NCBI GenBank assembly: GCA_029261295.1
Contig: JAJDBP010000009.1
Coordinates: 62,001-126,000 of the forward strand
DNA length: 64,000 nt
Source: Nitrospirales bacterium
GTDB taxonomy: Bacteria; Nitrospirota; Nitrospiria; Nitrospirales; UBA8639
Reading direction: 5' to 3'
Shown: piece after piece, positions 17,944 through 25,833 of the stretch
How positions within the stretch are numbered: the stretch's first letter is position 1
How the letters are laid out: each line of letters starts with the position of its first letter
Notes under the pieces: generated by a model
The model's database searches: none
What the model was told of the DNA's origin: nothing
What the model saw: only the letters and a program-made list of their open reading frames with translations
Program-made: the position numbers and the translations under genes

Positions 17944-18933
17944 TTATTCTGTGGCTATCTGATGTTGTATCCAGTCTATGAGCCTGTTTTCAGCCCAAAA
18001 ACAATCTTCTTGTGGGTGGCGTCGTTGGAAAAATCCACAATGACCTCCATGGAGCGGTGAAAGTAATTCGATCCATTTATTATTATGGAGAGTGGAATTT
18101 AAAAAGATTTCATAAGGAATAAATGGATCATCCTGTGAAGTCATGATGAGGCTTGGAATGGTAATAGAGCCGAGTCCATTTTCGGCGGCGCTTTTGGTGT
18201 AGTAGTCATGAGCGTTGAGGTAGCCACCATCTGGGGCTGTGTAGACGTTGTCGAAATCCCACATGGTTTTTAAAGCCGAAAGTTGTGAAAGATTCCATTT
18301 TCCTGGGTAAAGGCGGTCTTTTCGTATTAATTTGGCCTTCAGGCTGCGTAAGAAATATTGATGATAGATCCAATTGGTTGGATGTTGCAGGGCACGCACA
18401 CATGATGCTGGCTGAATATTTGGACTTACTGCAACCACACCTCGAAGTGCGGGAAGGGTGTCCCCAATTTCTCCTGCTAATTTTAGTGTGAGATTGCCTC
18501 CCATGGAATACCCGATGAGCCAGATGTGTTGGCATCCGTCACGATTGCTGATTTCTTGAATGATTTGTCCAAAATCCTGGCTCAAGCCATTATGATAGAG
18601 AGTTGGTGTGAGATGTTCTGAGTCTCCGCAATTTCTCTGATTAATTCGGATGCAGTTCCATCCTTTTGCCCAAATTTTGTGAGCCAGGCCAATCATGTAA
18701 TGGGATTCGGTACAGCCCTCGAGCCCATGTATGAGTAAGACTGTGGGTTTGTCGAAAGGAGATGGTTGCCAATGGCACTTGGTGAGGAGCTTGGTTTCTG
18801 AGGTGACTTGAAACGTCCGATGTTGCGTTGGGATATCAGGCGATGTTATTCCGCGAGGCCACCAACGAGGTAGAAGCGTCATTCGGTGTGGCCCTCTTAG
18901 GAGTGGATGCGGGAGAAATTGTGGGAAATTCAA
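17944..18933 (-). CDS. YheT-like alpha/beta hydrolase
   Basis: A 329-residue alpha/beta-hydrolase of the YheT/ABHD type, likely acting on an ester or lipid substrate that cannot be named. The oxyanion segment is LIHGLEG, the nucleophile elbow GYSMGG contains the catalytic Ser, SQDDPFIP supplies the acid, and HGGHCGFF supplies the His. The frame begins with TTG at 18933; the next upstream in-frame stop is at 18981 and no ATG lies between. The TTG is preferred because it keeps the family's N-terminal signature (PHPLLRG then TLLP), which starting at the ATG at 18882 would lose. Confidence 0.9.
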   Translation of the reverse strand: MNFPQFLPHPLLRGPHRMTLLPRWWPRGITSPDIPTQHRTFQVTSETKLLTKCHWQPSPFDKPTVLLIHGLEGCTESHYMIGLAHKIWAKGWNCIRINQRNCGDSEHLTPTLYHNGLSQDFGQIIQEISNRDGCQHIWLIGYSMGGNLTLKLAGEIGDTLPALRGVVAVSPNIQPASCVRALQHPTNWIYHQYFLRSLKAKLIRKDRLYPGKWNLSQLSALKTMWDFDNVYTAPDGGYLNAHDYYTKSAAENGLGSITIPSLIMTSQDDPFIPYEIFLNSTLHNNKWIELLSPLHGGHCGFFQRRHPQEDCFWAENRLIDWIQHQIATE

Positions 18934-19195
18934 GTCAGAAGTTCCGTTATTTTCTTGAGACCATACAGGAGAATATTGTTAGGGAGAGAATTTAGTAAAC
19001 CGGGAGGATGCGAAAAATCAAGAGTAACACAAGTTGGTATGCGGTTCTTCTCTCAATGGGTGTGTGCTGGGGACCCTACTAGGCGTATTCTTTTGGTCGC
19101 AATTATTGACAGTCTGTCTATGATTTCGGTACAGGAGCCATGGGTAGTATCGTGTGTTGGGTGAGTCAGATACAACTGAGGTGGAGTCTCTTGTC

Positions 19196-19756
19196 ATGGG
19201 CTCCCATAGCCTGGGGAAAAGATGGAGAATGAGTAACTCGAAAAAGCCAAAATCTTCAAGTGGACGAGAAGGTTTTTTAATTTTTATGGTTGTCAGTTGC
19301 GGTATTTTAGCGTCGTTGTCATTAAATTCGATGACGAATCCAGGTGGGTCAGATGGTCCGAAAGACGCATCCCAAGTCAGTGAATTGGCCAAAAAAAAAG
19401 ATAAGCCAGTGGCATTAGTCGATGTTCCACTGTCTTCAGGAAATGAACCTCTTGATAAGCTGTTTGCGCAATCAGGATGTGCGGTTTGTCATACTATTCC
19501 CGGCATTGCCCCGGCTAAAGGGCGTCAGGGGCCAAAATTAGTCCTGGGAACCAATGGGCCAATACGATTGGCGGATCCTAATTACCAAGGAACGGCGGAG
19601 AGTGTTCGGGAGTATATTCAAGAGTCTATTTTAAGTCCTGGGGTGTATATTGTTCCGGGATATTCGGATCGAGTTATGCCTCGATGGTATGGGAAGCGGC
19701 TTAATGCCAAGGCTTTGGATCGTATCGCAGGTTATTTAGAAAACATAGAAGAGTGA
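19196..19756 (+). CDS. Membrane-anchored cytochrome c-like protein
   Basis: The protein has a positively charged N-terminus, one hydrophobic segment (about 27-42) likely to be an uncleaved anchor or signal, a linker, and a c-type heme domain. CAVCH is the heme-binding CXXCH motif. A Met in the RVMPRWYG segment is the probable distal ligand, as in many small periplasmic c-type cytochromes with an MP motif. The ATG at 19196 is chosen because GAGGTGGAG lies nine bases upstream; the ATG at 19229 is an alternative. The role is presumably periplasmic electron transfer, with the partner unknown. It is convergent with the next gene. Confidence 0.85.
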   Translation: MGSHSLGKRWRMSNSKKPKSSSGREGFLIFMVVSCGILASLSLNSMTNPGGSDGPKDASQVSELAKKKDKPVALVDVPLSSGNEPLDKLFAQSGCAVCHTIPGIAPAKGRQGPKLVLGTNGPIRLADPNYQGTAESVREYIQESILSPGVYIVPGYSDRVMPRWYGKRLNAKALDRIAGYLENIEE

Positions 19757-19763
19757 GGAGCTG

Positions 19764-19785
19764 AATAGTTCAAGGCCGAACTATT
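19764..19785. terminator. Hairpin between convergent genes
   Basis: AATAGTTC and GAACTATT form a perfect eight-base stem with a six-base loop, midway between the stops of the cytochrome gene (19756) and the barrel-like gene (19800). There is no U-tract on either side, so intrinsic termination is uncertain. Confidence 0.45.
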
Positions 19786-19799
19786 AGGACGTAGGGGCC

Positions 19800-20327
19800 T
19801 TAGGGGTGAAAACGAAACCCAAACAAGAGACCGATATTAAAATTGTCGCTATTTCTTCGATTGTCCAAGTCTAGATCTTGAAAGGTGAAAATGAGGGTGC
19901 TGGCTAATGAGATGGTTCGGCTGATATGAAAAGCGGCAGTGGCCCCAAATGGAAAGGAATAACTCGCATCGTTGTCATCAGTTCGACCTCGCTCATAGTC
20001 TGCATAGACAAACCCTAAGCCACCAAACGGGATCAGCGAGACGGATCCTAAGGGGATGTGGTAACGGGCAATTCCGGCAAAGGTAATTTGCGTTAAATCT
20101 CCACTGGGTGCAATTAAAAGTTGGGGCCCAATCGAGAACTCTTCATCTAAGAAATAGTCGCCTTGAAAGCTCAAATTGAATACGGTGTCATCGGCGGTAT
20201 CCGTCAGAAAACCAATGTCAGTTCCAAATCCCCAAGGATTTTCAGCCCAAACTTGGGTATTCCCCACCGTGAGGAAAAGAATAAGGATGACAATTGCTAG
20301 GATAGTTTTCAGCCATTTATCGATCAT
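19800..20327 (-). CDS. Outer-membrane beta-barrel-like protein
   Basis: A 175-residue protein with a clear signal peptide (hydrophobic 8-22, probable cleavage after VWA near residue 28). The mature part alternates hydrophobic and polar residues and is rich in Gly, Phe and Tyr, with repeated strands such as LIPFGGLGFVY and FPFGATAAFHI. This is the pattern of a small eight-stranded outer-membrane barrel of the OmpW/OmpA-like size class. No specific family could be named. The last strand ends in FGFRFHP. Function is unknown. Confidence 0.7.
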   Translation of the reverse strand: MIDKWLKTILAIVILILFLTVGNTQVWAENPWGFGTDIGFLTDTADDTVFNLSFQGDYFLDEEFSIGPQLLIAPSGDLTQITFAGIARYHIPLGSVSLIPFGGLGFVYADYERGRTDDNDASYSFPFGATAAFHISRTISLASTLIFTFQDLDLDNRRNSDNFNIGLLFGFRFHP

Positions 20328-20493
20328 TTTTCCTAGGTCTCCCTTTGTGAGCCATGTATTGAATTCAACAACCTCTCTCTTGTGGTAAAAAATATACCTT
20401 ATTTATCCAGACGATTTCACTACTTTTTTGCTAGGGGGAATTCCTCTTTAAGATGGGTAATCCTTTGCACCGTATTATTTATGGCACAACTTG

Positions 20494-20526
20494 ACGCTCC
20501 TCCACTTTGGTGGAGGAGCGTTTTTT
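20494..20526 (+). terminator. Strong orphan rho-independent terminator
   Basis: A perfect 12-base stem (20494-20505 with 20510-20521, ACGCTCCTCCAC and its complement) with a four-base loop is followed by TTTTTT on the plus strand. No plus-strand gene ends nearby; the two flanking genes are both on the minus strand. On the minus strand the hairpin is not followed by a U-tract. Confidence 0.8.
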
Positions 20527-20581
20527 GCGGGATGAAAGAAGGTTTTTCCGGCTTGGGATAACTGGTAATATCCAGAAAGGC

Positions 20582-20908
20582 CTAGTCTTTTAGACCAACG
20601 GCTTCAGATGCAGCCTCTCCAGCATCGGTAAGAGCCTCTCCGGTATTAGCCGCACCCTCTTTAATCGTGTCGGTGGTGGTTTCAACGGCCTCAGACATGA
20701 CTTCCCCGGCCTCCTTCGCAGCGCCGGTAATGGCGTCTCCTGTATTTTTCATGGCATCACTGACAGAATCGGTTGTACTTTCAACGGCTTGATCTAGAGC
20801 TTTACCAGCCTGTTCAGCTGGTCCATCAGATTCTCCGCAACCGAAAACAAAGAGACTCATCATACAAACGAAGAGTGTGGGCATTCGAAATGCTGGAAGG
20901 AATTTCAT
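20582..20908 (-). CDS. Small lipoprotein with amphipathic helical repeats
   Basis: A 108-residue predicted lipoprotein. A hydrophobic signal ends in a lipobox (FVFGC, lipidated Cys at about 24). The mature part is almost entirely Ala, Glu, Asp, Thr and Gly in an imperfect 11-residue periodicity (for example AGEVMSEAVETTTDTIKEGA), as in amphipathic helices of LEA-like or YtxH-like stress proteins. A strong Shine-Dalgarno sequence (AGGAGG, eight bases before the ATG) suggests good expression. It may be an envelope stress or spacer lipoprotein; the function is not known. Confidence 0.8.
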   Translation of the reverse strand: MKFLPAFRMPTLFVCMMSLFVFGCGESDGPAEQAGKALDQAVESTTDSVSDAMKNTGDAITGAAKEAGEVMSEAVETTTDTIKEGAANTGEALTDAGEAASEAVGLKD

Positions 20909-21368
20909 GTTCCTAACCTCCTGTTAAAAGATAACTGGCCCATGGGCCTCCGTCCTGGGATTCAGATGTTCAAGGGGGAAGGGGGAAGCATGCTCAGCAT
21001 GCCATGATCCTCTAGTTGGAACCCTGGATCACTTCATCTGTAGCATGAACGACTAGTATTGTAACGTAACATGAAAAAAGATCAATGTCTGAGTTTTTTT
21101 CTGTGGGCTGCATGTTTATCTTCCTAAGAGTGTTTTTTTATACGCTGGGTCATATTCCGTTAAGAACGTTCTTTCCCATTGTGAATGATTTCAGCCTCTT
21201 TTCTTAAGGAGAACAGAAAGTGGAAGCTTGATGAGCAGATTATTTCTGGTGGAGAGAGTCTGGAGTCTTTTTGTCTAAATTTTTTCTAAAAATGGTCGAT
21301 AAGAATCAATACATGATTTTCATGAAACATGGGTTGGGGTTCCACAATTTTAAGAAGTTGAGGGTGTT
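20909..21368. other. Intergenic region between divergent genes (460 bp)
   Basis: No convincing coding region was seen. The left end holds the leader and Shine-Dalgarno sequence of the minus-strand lipoprotein. GCATGC repeats at 20988-20993 and 20997-21002 form a short palindrome. The right two thirds is AT-rich and presumably holds the promoter of the gene starting at 21369, but I could not fix -35/-10 boxes with confidence. Confidence 0.5.
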
Positions 21369-22046
21369 ATGGCAAAACCAGTTGGAAAGCTAAGAAAAAT
21401 TAATTTAAATGAAGTGTGGGCTAATGAAGTTGACGGATTTGCGTCATGGTTGCAACAAGATGAGATTTTAGAAATGTTAGGGGAAGCCTTGGAGGTTTCT
21501 TTGAAGCCTGCTGGAGGCGACATCCCCTTAGATACTTTAGCCGGGGCCGTTTTGGCAAAAGATGCGAAGCGCGGTCATTATGTGATTGTGTTGGGTCATT
21601 TGGATGGCCTGAGCCACGAGTCATTTGGGAAACTCATTATGTATGCCGCTGGTCTAGAGGCCAAGGCCATTGTGTGTGTTGGTCAGGAAATTACTGCCGA
21701 AATTCGGCAGAGTTTAGATTGGCTCAATATGGTTTCTCGAGATGATGTGAATTTTTATGCGACAGAATTAGAATTATGGAGAATCGATGATTCCGTCCCT
21801 GCTCCAAATTTCAATGTGGTGTGTCAACCAAATATGTGGGCGAGGCAATTAAAAATGGGACAGGAAGATGGCGAATCGACTAGTGGTTCTAAAGGCAAAG
21901 ACTTTCCTGAATCAAAATCAAAAAAAGAAGATCCTGGAAAAGGTTCCAAAGACAAAACAGGTACGGCTCAGGGCAAATCAGGCCCGGGATCTAAAGACGG
22001 CGTATCCGTCCGTCAAAACTTTGTGTATACCAAAACGTTCTCCTAA
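21369..22046 (+). CDS. DUF4268-associated nuclease-fold protein, probably inactive
   Basis: Residues 1-160 match the N-terminal module often found with DUF4268 (PD-(D/E)XK-like): a start resembling GKLxxVxLxEVW, WLxxxExLxxLGE in the middle, then KLIMYAAGLEAKAIV, LDWLN and ELELWRIDDS with APxFNVV. In the usual family, as I recall it, the strand before the YAAGL segment reads VIENQL and supplies catalytic acidic residues. Here it reads VIVLGHLDG, so nuclease activity is doubtful. Residues 165-215 are a Lys/Ser/Gly-rich low-complexity tail. GAGGG lies four bases before the ATG. It may be a regulatory or DNA-binding remnant. Confidence 0.7.
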   Translation: MAKPVGKLRKINLNEVWANEVDGFASWLQQDEILEMLGEALEVSLKPAGGDIPLDTLAGAVLAKDAKRGHYVIVLGHLDGLSHESFGKLIMYAAGLEAKAIVCVGQEITAEIRQSLDWLNMVSRDDVNFYATELELWRIDDSVPAPNFNVVCQPNMWARQLKMGQEDGESTSGSKGKDFPESKSKKEDPGKGSKDKTGTAQGKSGPGSKDGVSVRQNFVYTKTFS

Positions 22047-22353
22047 AGATCATTCTCCACAAGGCCGGCCTGGTCTTTCGTTGCAGTTATTGTTTGAAGT
22101 GGTTCGATCCAATTTGGTGTGGATGCAGGGTAAGACAACTTCCTTGAGGATTTCCGGGCTACGAGATATGGGAAGCCGTAGGAGTCTCCTATCGGACCGT
22201 CTGGGATGTATTATTGGGTCTTGTTCCTTTCAATTGCGCTTTCCCACTTCTTTAATCCGTTAGAAAAGATGTTGGCCAGAATACCATGGTCTGTTTCATT
22301 TATTTCTAGACAGAATGTGAGACATTCTGTATTCTAACGGGTCTCATTTTTCT
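22047..22353. other. Intergenic region upstream of glnS (307 bp)
   Basis: An overlapping frame continues from within the previous gene to 22263, but it has no start signal and no recognisable product, so I treat this as non-coding. It holds the leader of glnS including the inverted repeat listed separately. Confidence 0.5.
22310..22330 (+). promoter_or_regulatory. Perfect inverted repeat in the glnS leader
   Basis: ACAGAATGT, a GAG spacer, then ACATTCTGT form perfect nine-base arms ending 24 bases before the glnS ATG. It could be a repressor operator or an RNA hairpin affecting translation, since no clear Shine-Dalgarno sequence precedes the ATG. Confidence 0.5.
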
Positions 22354-24036
22354 ATGACGCCTTCCGAAAACCATCCCCCCATTGATTTCATTCGCACCAT
22401 GATCGCTGAAGATCAGGATGCGGGACGGTCTGTTCAACGAGTTCATACGCGCTTTCCGCCGGAACCAAATGGGCATCTCCATATTGGGCATGCTAAATCC
22501 ATTTGCTTGAATTTTGCTATTGCACAGGAGTTTGGTGGGCTCTGTAATTTGCGCTTAGACGATACCAATCCAACTAAAGAACATATGGATTATGTCCGGT
22601 CGATTCAGGAAGATGTACGATGGCTAGGATTTGATTGGGGAGATCGGTTGTATTACGCCTCGGACTATTTTGAATCGTTATATGAGTATGCTCTCAAGTT
22701 GATTCGAAAAGGCAAAGCCTATGTGGATAATTTGAGTGCTGAGGAACTCCGAGAATATCGAGGAACCTTAACGGAAGCTGGAAAAAAAAGCCCACACCGG
22801 CAACGAACTCTCGAAGAAAACCTTTATTTATTTGCCAAAATGCGGGCGGGAGAATTTGAGGAAGGTACGCATGTTTTGCGTGCCAAAATCGATATGGCTT
22901 CTCCCAATATGAATTTGCGGGATCCCGCATTATACCGCATACGGAAAGCGACCCACTATCGGACTGGGGATGCATGGTGCATATATCCGACCTATGATTT
23001 TGCTCATCCCCTTTCCGATGCACTTGAAGGTATTACGCATTCCTTGTGTACCTTAGAGTTTGAGGATCACCGTCCACTCTATGATTGGGTGTTGGATGAG
23101 TGTGAAGTGCCCTGCCATTCCCAGCAAATTGAATTTGCTCGATTGAATCTTGCTCATACAGTAATGAGCAAACGAAAACTTCTGAAATTGGTGGAAGAAG
23201 GACAGGTTCAAGGGTGGGATGATCCTCGAATGCCAACCATTAAGGGGCTGCGTCGTCGAGGGTATACGCCTGCGGCTATTCGAAGTTTTTGTGATCGTGT
23301 CGGTGTTGCTAAGCGGGACAGTGTGATTGAGATGGGCCTTTTAGAGCATACAATCCGTGAAGATTTGAACCGAACTTCACCGCGAGTCATGGCGGTGCTC
23401 CATCCTGTGAAAGTCATTATTGAGAATTACCCTGAGGGGCAGACCGAAGAAGTCGAGGCGGTGAATAATCCGGAAGATGTCGGGCAAGGAGTCCGACAAC
23501 TCACGTTTTCCCGAGAAATATATATTGAGGCTGACGATTTTCGTGAAGATCCACCTAAAAAATTTTTTCGACTATCCGTTGGGCAAGAGGTTCGTCTTCG
23601 CTATGCCTATATTATTCGCTGTGTTGGAGTCGAAAAAGATCAGGATGGAACGATCGTCGCGCTTCGATGTACCTTTGATCCAGAGAGTAAGCGTGGGGGC
23701 ACTCAAGCTGGTCGAAAAGTGAAGGGAACCATCCATTGGGTGTCGGTTGGCCATGCTCTACCGACTGAGGTTCGGATATATGAACCGCTTTTAACCAAAC
23801 CATCCGCTCTGCCAAAAAAATCCATAACTTCTGAGCCCATTCTCAATCCCTGTTCGTTGCAGGTTCTTTCCCCTTGCTGGGCGGAAGCGAGCTTAAAGCA
23901 TGCGAGTGTTGGGAGTCGATTTCAGTTTGAGCGTCAGGGGTATTTTTGTTTGGATCCTGATTCTATGAACCAAAAACTTGTCTTTAATCGGACCGTTTCT
24001 CTTAAAGATCCCTGGGCAAAAATGGAAAAAAAGTAA
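22354..24036 (+). CDS. glnS: Glutaminyl-tRNA synthetase
   Basis: Charges tRNA-Gln with glutamine in the cytosol. The protein has 560 residues, close to the usual bacterial length. It is a class I synthetase with the PPEPNGHLHIGHAKS signature (HIGH at 43-46), LRLDDTNP, the GlnRS-type YPTYDFAHPLSDALEGITHSL segment, and the KMSKS-like VMSKRK. The C-terminal anticodon-binding barrels are present. GlnRS rather than GluRS is supported by LDDTNPTKE and by the C-terminal beta-barrel architecture. If the genome also had GatCAB this enzyme would be an alternative route to Gln-tRNA, but no gat gene is in view. The start at 22354 has a weak ribosome-binding site. Confidence 0.97.
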   Translation: MTPSENHPPIDFIRTMIAEDQDAGRSVQRVHTRFPPEPNGHLHIGHAKSICLNFAIAQEFGGLCNLRLDDTNPTKEHMDYVRSIQEDVRWLGFDWGDRLYYASDYFESLYEYALKLIRKGKAYVDNLSAEELREYRGTLTEAGKKSPHRQRTLEENLYLFAKMRAGEFEEGTHVLRAKIDMASPNMNLRDPALYRIRKATHYRTGDAWCIYPTYDFAHPLSDALEGITHSLCTLEFEDHRPLYDWVLDECEVPCHSQQIEFARLNLAHTVMSKRKLLKLVEEGQVQGWDDPRMPTIKGLRRRGYTPAAIRSFCDRVGVAKRDSVIEMGLLEHTIREDLNRTSPRVMAVLHPVKVIIENYPEGQTEEVEAVNNPEDVGQGVRQLTFSREIYIEADDFREDPPKKFFRLSVGQEVRLRYAYIIRCVGVEKDQDGTIVALRCTFDPESKRGGTQAGRKVKGTIHWVSVGHALPTEVRIYEPLLTKPSALPKKSITSEPILNPCSLQVLSPCWAEASLKHASVGSRFQFERQGYFCLDPDSMNQKLVFNRTVSLKDPWAKMEKK

Positions 24037-24103
24037 GATGAAACAGTTGGATCCTATGGAGTTGGGAACTATAAATTATTATTTTCTGTGGTAAAATGAA
24101 GCT

Positions 24104-24400
24104 ATGTACCATGAAGGCATTTTGGGGTTATTAATGTTTTGGCGAATTACTGAGCATTTCATTGGCCCTCATACAAAAAAAATAATGTTACGACGGAAAA
24201 TGCTCGGAGGAAAGTTGTGTGTTCGTAAATATATCCACCAGGATCTTCCACCGCCCAATGGACATCGAATCGGTACCATATACTCTTTGACCCGAAGGCG
24301 ATTCTTTTGGCGATTTCGTCTGTGGAAACCTCTGCAATCAACCTACTTTACTTTAAACCCGAATGGGCGATGGGTCCAAATGTGTCGTACCTTTCATTAG
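24104..24400 (+). CDS. Small basic hypothetical protein (doubtful)
   Basis: A 98-residue frame with many Arg, Lys, Phe and Trp residues and no recognised domain. The ATG at 24104 has no clear Shine-Dalgarno sequence. The only support is length and a position in an otherwise empty gap after glnS. It could be spurious. Confidence 0.25.
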   Translation: MYHEGILGLLMFWRITEHFIGPHTKKIMLRRKMLGGKLCVRKYIHQDLPPPNGHRIGTIYSLTRRRFFWRFRLWKPLQSTYFTLNPNGRWVQMCRTFH

Positions 24401-24668
24401 GCATCAAAAACTTGTCTCCTTCATTTTTTCTGTTTCCTCTCCTCCTTTGATAGATTTCAAAAATTCCTCAGACAGAGATTCCCATTTCAGACCTCTAATC
24501 TAAGTATAAATATGGATATCAAATATTCTCCATTTCTAGTTAGTATTGGCCTAGTTCACTGTCTAATGTAAACCGATTTTATATAGATTAAACATTAAGA
24601 CTTTTCAAATTCCTACCGATAAAGAATAGAGAGGTAGGAATGAAGAGCCGCTTAGGGGGATCTTCTGC
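24401..24668. other. AT-rich intergenic region with a leader hairpin
   Basis: The stretch is AT-rich with no gene. ATTCCTACC at 24609-24617 and GGTAGGAAT at 24633-24641 form a perfect nine-base stem with a 15-base loop just upstream of the small membrane peptide at 24669. An AGGGGGA ribosome-binding site ends at 24660. Confidence 0.45.
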
Positions 24669-24800
24669 ATGTTAGGGAAAGCCTGTTTTGTCTTAGCGAT
24701 GGTCTTTTTAGCCTGTTGTGTCGCGGTACTCTCCTGGTTTGGATGGGTACATGGCATTTCATGGGCTCAACGAAGATCGAGTTTTCCTGGCCACATGTAG
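24669..24800 (+). CDS. Candidate 43-residue single-span membrane peptide
   Basis: A short frame of 43 codons starts with ATG at 24669 and stops at TAG 24798-24800. GGGGGA lies eight bases before the start. Residues 6-30 form one strongly hydrophobic segment with three Cys (FVLAMVFLACCVAVLSWFGW), followed by a basic tail with QRR. This is the look of a genuine small membrane protein. No homologue is recognised. A hairpin lies in its leader. It may be a regulator of a neighbouring membrane system or a toxin-like peptide; neither is shown. Confidence 0.45.
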   Translation: MLGKACFVLAMVFLACCVAVLSWFGWVHGISWAQRRSSFPGHM

Positions 24801-24999
24801 ATGTCCCAGTCGGTTTTTATCGTTCCTGCCTGTTTGACTTAATCAAATCCTAGCTGTTTCTTGAAAAATTGTTTTTGAGTTTTCTCGTTACAAAAACCTA
24901 TCCAAACAGTCCTAAAGGAATGTTTAGAAAGGCCGGATAGATCTAAAGTCTCGATTGTGGTCTGCGGACTGTATTTATTTTGAACCCAAACGGTGTGAT

Positions 25000-25740
25000 A
25001 TGCGGAAAAATGGTTCTTCTTCAAAAGGGATGAACGGTCAGCCAGTTCAAACAGGAATAGAATCGAACTGGATTGATGGCGAGACGTACCCTCAACCAGA
25101 AAGTGTCAATGATACGTTTTGGCGTTGGGAATTTCTTCGTCGCCGAGCCGATTATCGACAGGATTGGGAAAAGTATTTTCAGTCAACCTATGAATATGAT
25201 GTCGCCTGTGCTAACGATCCTAAATTCCCTACGCGCTATCGAAAGAAAGTTGTTTCACCTGAGCATCCTGCATTCAAAGCGCGCATGCCAAATTCCCTAG
25301 AAAAGTATCATTTGAGCGGATTACCTAATCCGGCGATCTCGAAACCGTGGATGCTATCGTTTGATTCCAATTATGGGCGCATTTATTTTGGACAAGGGCC
25401 GGATTGGTTGGGGGGAGGCGAAGAAATTAGTTTATGTTTATCTGAATGGCGGGTAGCTGCAGTTTTTGATCTCAAGAAGCCTCTTTCTCCTCAAATGGAT
25501 AAAGTGAAAACAGATTTATTGGAATGGCAAGAACATCAAGTAGGTCGGAATCTAGATCGGAGAAAATCACGAGATGAATGGCCTTTGTATTTACGGGTGT
25601 TGGATGGCGTTGATCTAGGTGTTACTTTTCGAGAGATTGGACGACAGCTGTTTGATATTCAGGATGATGATGAGGCTGAAGCTCGGATTGCCCAGTTGTA
25701 TAAACAAGCCTGTCAAATCAGTTTGCATTTTCCGAATTGA
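25000..25740 (+). CDS. DUF6499/DUF2285-like protein preceding a DUF2791 ATPase
   Basis: The N-terminal part contains WRWEFLRRRADYRQDWEKYF, the signature of DUF6499, a 'transcriptional regulator domain' common on integrative elements of Proteobacteria. The C-terminal part (LYLRVLDGVDLGVTFREIGRQLF, then an Arg/Lys-rich helix) resembles DUF2285, which usually occurs with DUF6499. The combination suggests DNA-binding or regulation, probably of the ATPase gene 93 bases downstream. The start is uncertain: the frame runs back to a TTG at 24955, and ATG at 25000 or 25030 are both possible, with no good ribosome-binding site. Such genes are usually part of mobile or accessory regions. Confidence 0.65.
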   Translation: MRKNGSSSKGMNGQPVQTGIESNWIDGETYPQPESVNDTFWRWEFLRRRADYRQDWEKYFQSTYEYDVACANDPKFPTRYRKKVVSPEHPAFKARMPNSLEKYHLSGLPNPAISKPWMLSFDSNYGRIYFGQGPDWLGGGEEISLCLSEWRVAAVFDLKKPLSPQMDKVKTDLLEWQEHQVGRNLDRRKSRDEWPLYLRVLDGVDLGVTFREIGRQLFDIQDDDEAEARIAQLYKQACQISLHFPN

Positions 25741-25833
25741 CCTGCATCTATGTCTATGAAGAAAGATGGGCCTCACCTGATACTCCACGTTGCTGTTGGT
25801 CTATGCGTGACAGGCAAAGAGTAGGAAGCGAAT

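Noticed and set aside
18907-19164. An 85-codon plus-strand frame before the cytochrome gene
   Set aside because: It overlaps the start of the well-supported minus-strand hydrolase gene, lacks a ribosome-binding site, and has no recognisable product.
19018-19392. A 124-codon minus-strand frame over the cytochrome start
   Set aside because: It is antisense to the signal and linker region of the cytochrome c-like gene and has no motif or ribosome-binding site.
22080-22130. tRNA gene suggested by GGTTCGATCC
   Set aside because: No acceptor stem, anticodon arm or CCA-side pairing could be drawn around the T-loop-like sequence.
21868-22263. A 131-codon frame overlapping the nuclease-fold gene
   Set aside because: Its first half is an out-of-frame reading of the Lys-rich tail and its second half has no coding features.
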